Of a stretch of 7,198 nt of DNA, positions 7,033-7,198 are shown one piece after another. Source of the DNA: CAYSHJ01 sp964589725 (GTDB taxonomy: Bacteria > Planctomycetota > Planctomycetia > Planctomycetales > Planctomycetaceae). A program made the position numbers and the translations under genes. How positions within the stretch are numbered: position 1 is the first letter of the stretch; every line of letters starts with the position of its first letter. The notes under the pieces are model-generated. The model saw only the letters and a list, made by a program, of their open reading frames with translations, had not been told where the DNA came from and made no database searches. The stretch lies in NCBI GenBank assembly GCA_964589725.1, contig CAZPUJ010000576.1:1-7198 (forward strand). The letters are read 5' to 3'.

Positions 7033-7198
7033 TCAGAAGCTGATTCCAACGCGGCCGATAAAGCCGGACGAAATATCGAAGTCGGGATGGTCGCGCATGT
7101 TGACATGGCGGTCGAAAACCCAGCCAGCCTCAAAGAAACCCGCGATCCACGGAGTACTCTTGCGCACACCAATGAGGGCACGCCAGTCTTGAAGTTCG
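7033..7198 (-). CDS. Outer-membrane beta-barrel protein, C-terminal end (partial)
   Basis: Only the last 54 codons are in the window, read on the minus strand from the right edge to a TGA at 7033-7035; the start lies outside. The peptide alternates hydrophobic and polar residues as in beta-strands. Examples are WIAGFFEAGWVFDR, then a polar turn RDHPDFD, then the last strand SSGFIGRVGISF. The terminal residue is phenylalanine in a strand with aromatic or hydrophobic residues at alternate positions, which is the known recognition signal for the BAM outer-membrane assembly machinery. It may belong to one of the uncharacterised planctomycete barrel families, but I cannot name it from this fragment. 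It is upstream of, and in the same direction as, the GlmU-like gene, 86 bases apart, so the two may share a transcript. Confidence 0.72.
   Translation of the reverse strand, partial: ELQDWRALIGVRKSTPWIAGFFEAGWVFDRHVNMRDHPDFDISSGFIGRVGISF

Noticed and set aside
6961..7035. Repeated AAAATCC units considered as a CRISPR array
   Set aside because: The units are seven bases long and directly adjacent or inverted, with no spacers. They are a short tandem/inverted repeat, not a CRISPR array.

Overview
The window looks like chromosomal DNA of a planctomycete. By eye it is moderately GC-rich. The genes are spaced by dispersed inverted repeats of kinds I associate with Planctomycetes. The protein set also fits: secreted proteins with HEAT repeats, a glycosidase-like barrel and a tail-anchored low-complexity surface protein. 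The assignment is an inference from style; there is no rRNA or other marker gene here.

Layout. On the plus strand four genes follow one another. They are (1) the 3' part of a large acidic, probably exported protein with a Pro/Lys-rich linker and a C-terminal membrane anchor (2-1324); (2) 21 bases later, a secreted protein fusing a glycosidase-like TIM barrel to a HEAT-repeat domain (1346-3523); (3) a cytoplasmic metal-dependent amidohydrolase (3629-4636); and (4) a 12-helix MFS transporter (4762-6078). Convergent to these on the minus strand are the last 54 codons of an outer-membrane beta-barrel protein (7033-7198, cut by the window edge) and, downstream of it, a stand-alone GlmU-type nucleotidyltransferase that starts at GTG (6188-6946).

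The intergenic spaces are as informative as the genes. The spacers 3524-3628, 4637-4761 and 6947-7032 each hold an inverted repeat of a different family: a REP-like palindrome, a long near-perfect 31-bp hairpin, and a heptanucleotide array arranged head-to-head. The convergent gap 6079-6187 holds no clear terminator. No spacer longer than 300 bases exists in the window.

How the genes may work together (inference): an exported glycosidase-like protein, an inner-membrane transporter and a cytoplasmic amidohydrolase in one orientation suggest a small uptake and breakdown module for a carbohydrate-like or carboxylate substrate that cannot be named from the sequence. The minus-strand pair is an envelope context: an outer-membrane barrel plus a sugar-nucleotide enzyme of the UDP-GlcNAc type. 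I found no defence system, CRISPR array, transposase or RNA gene.
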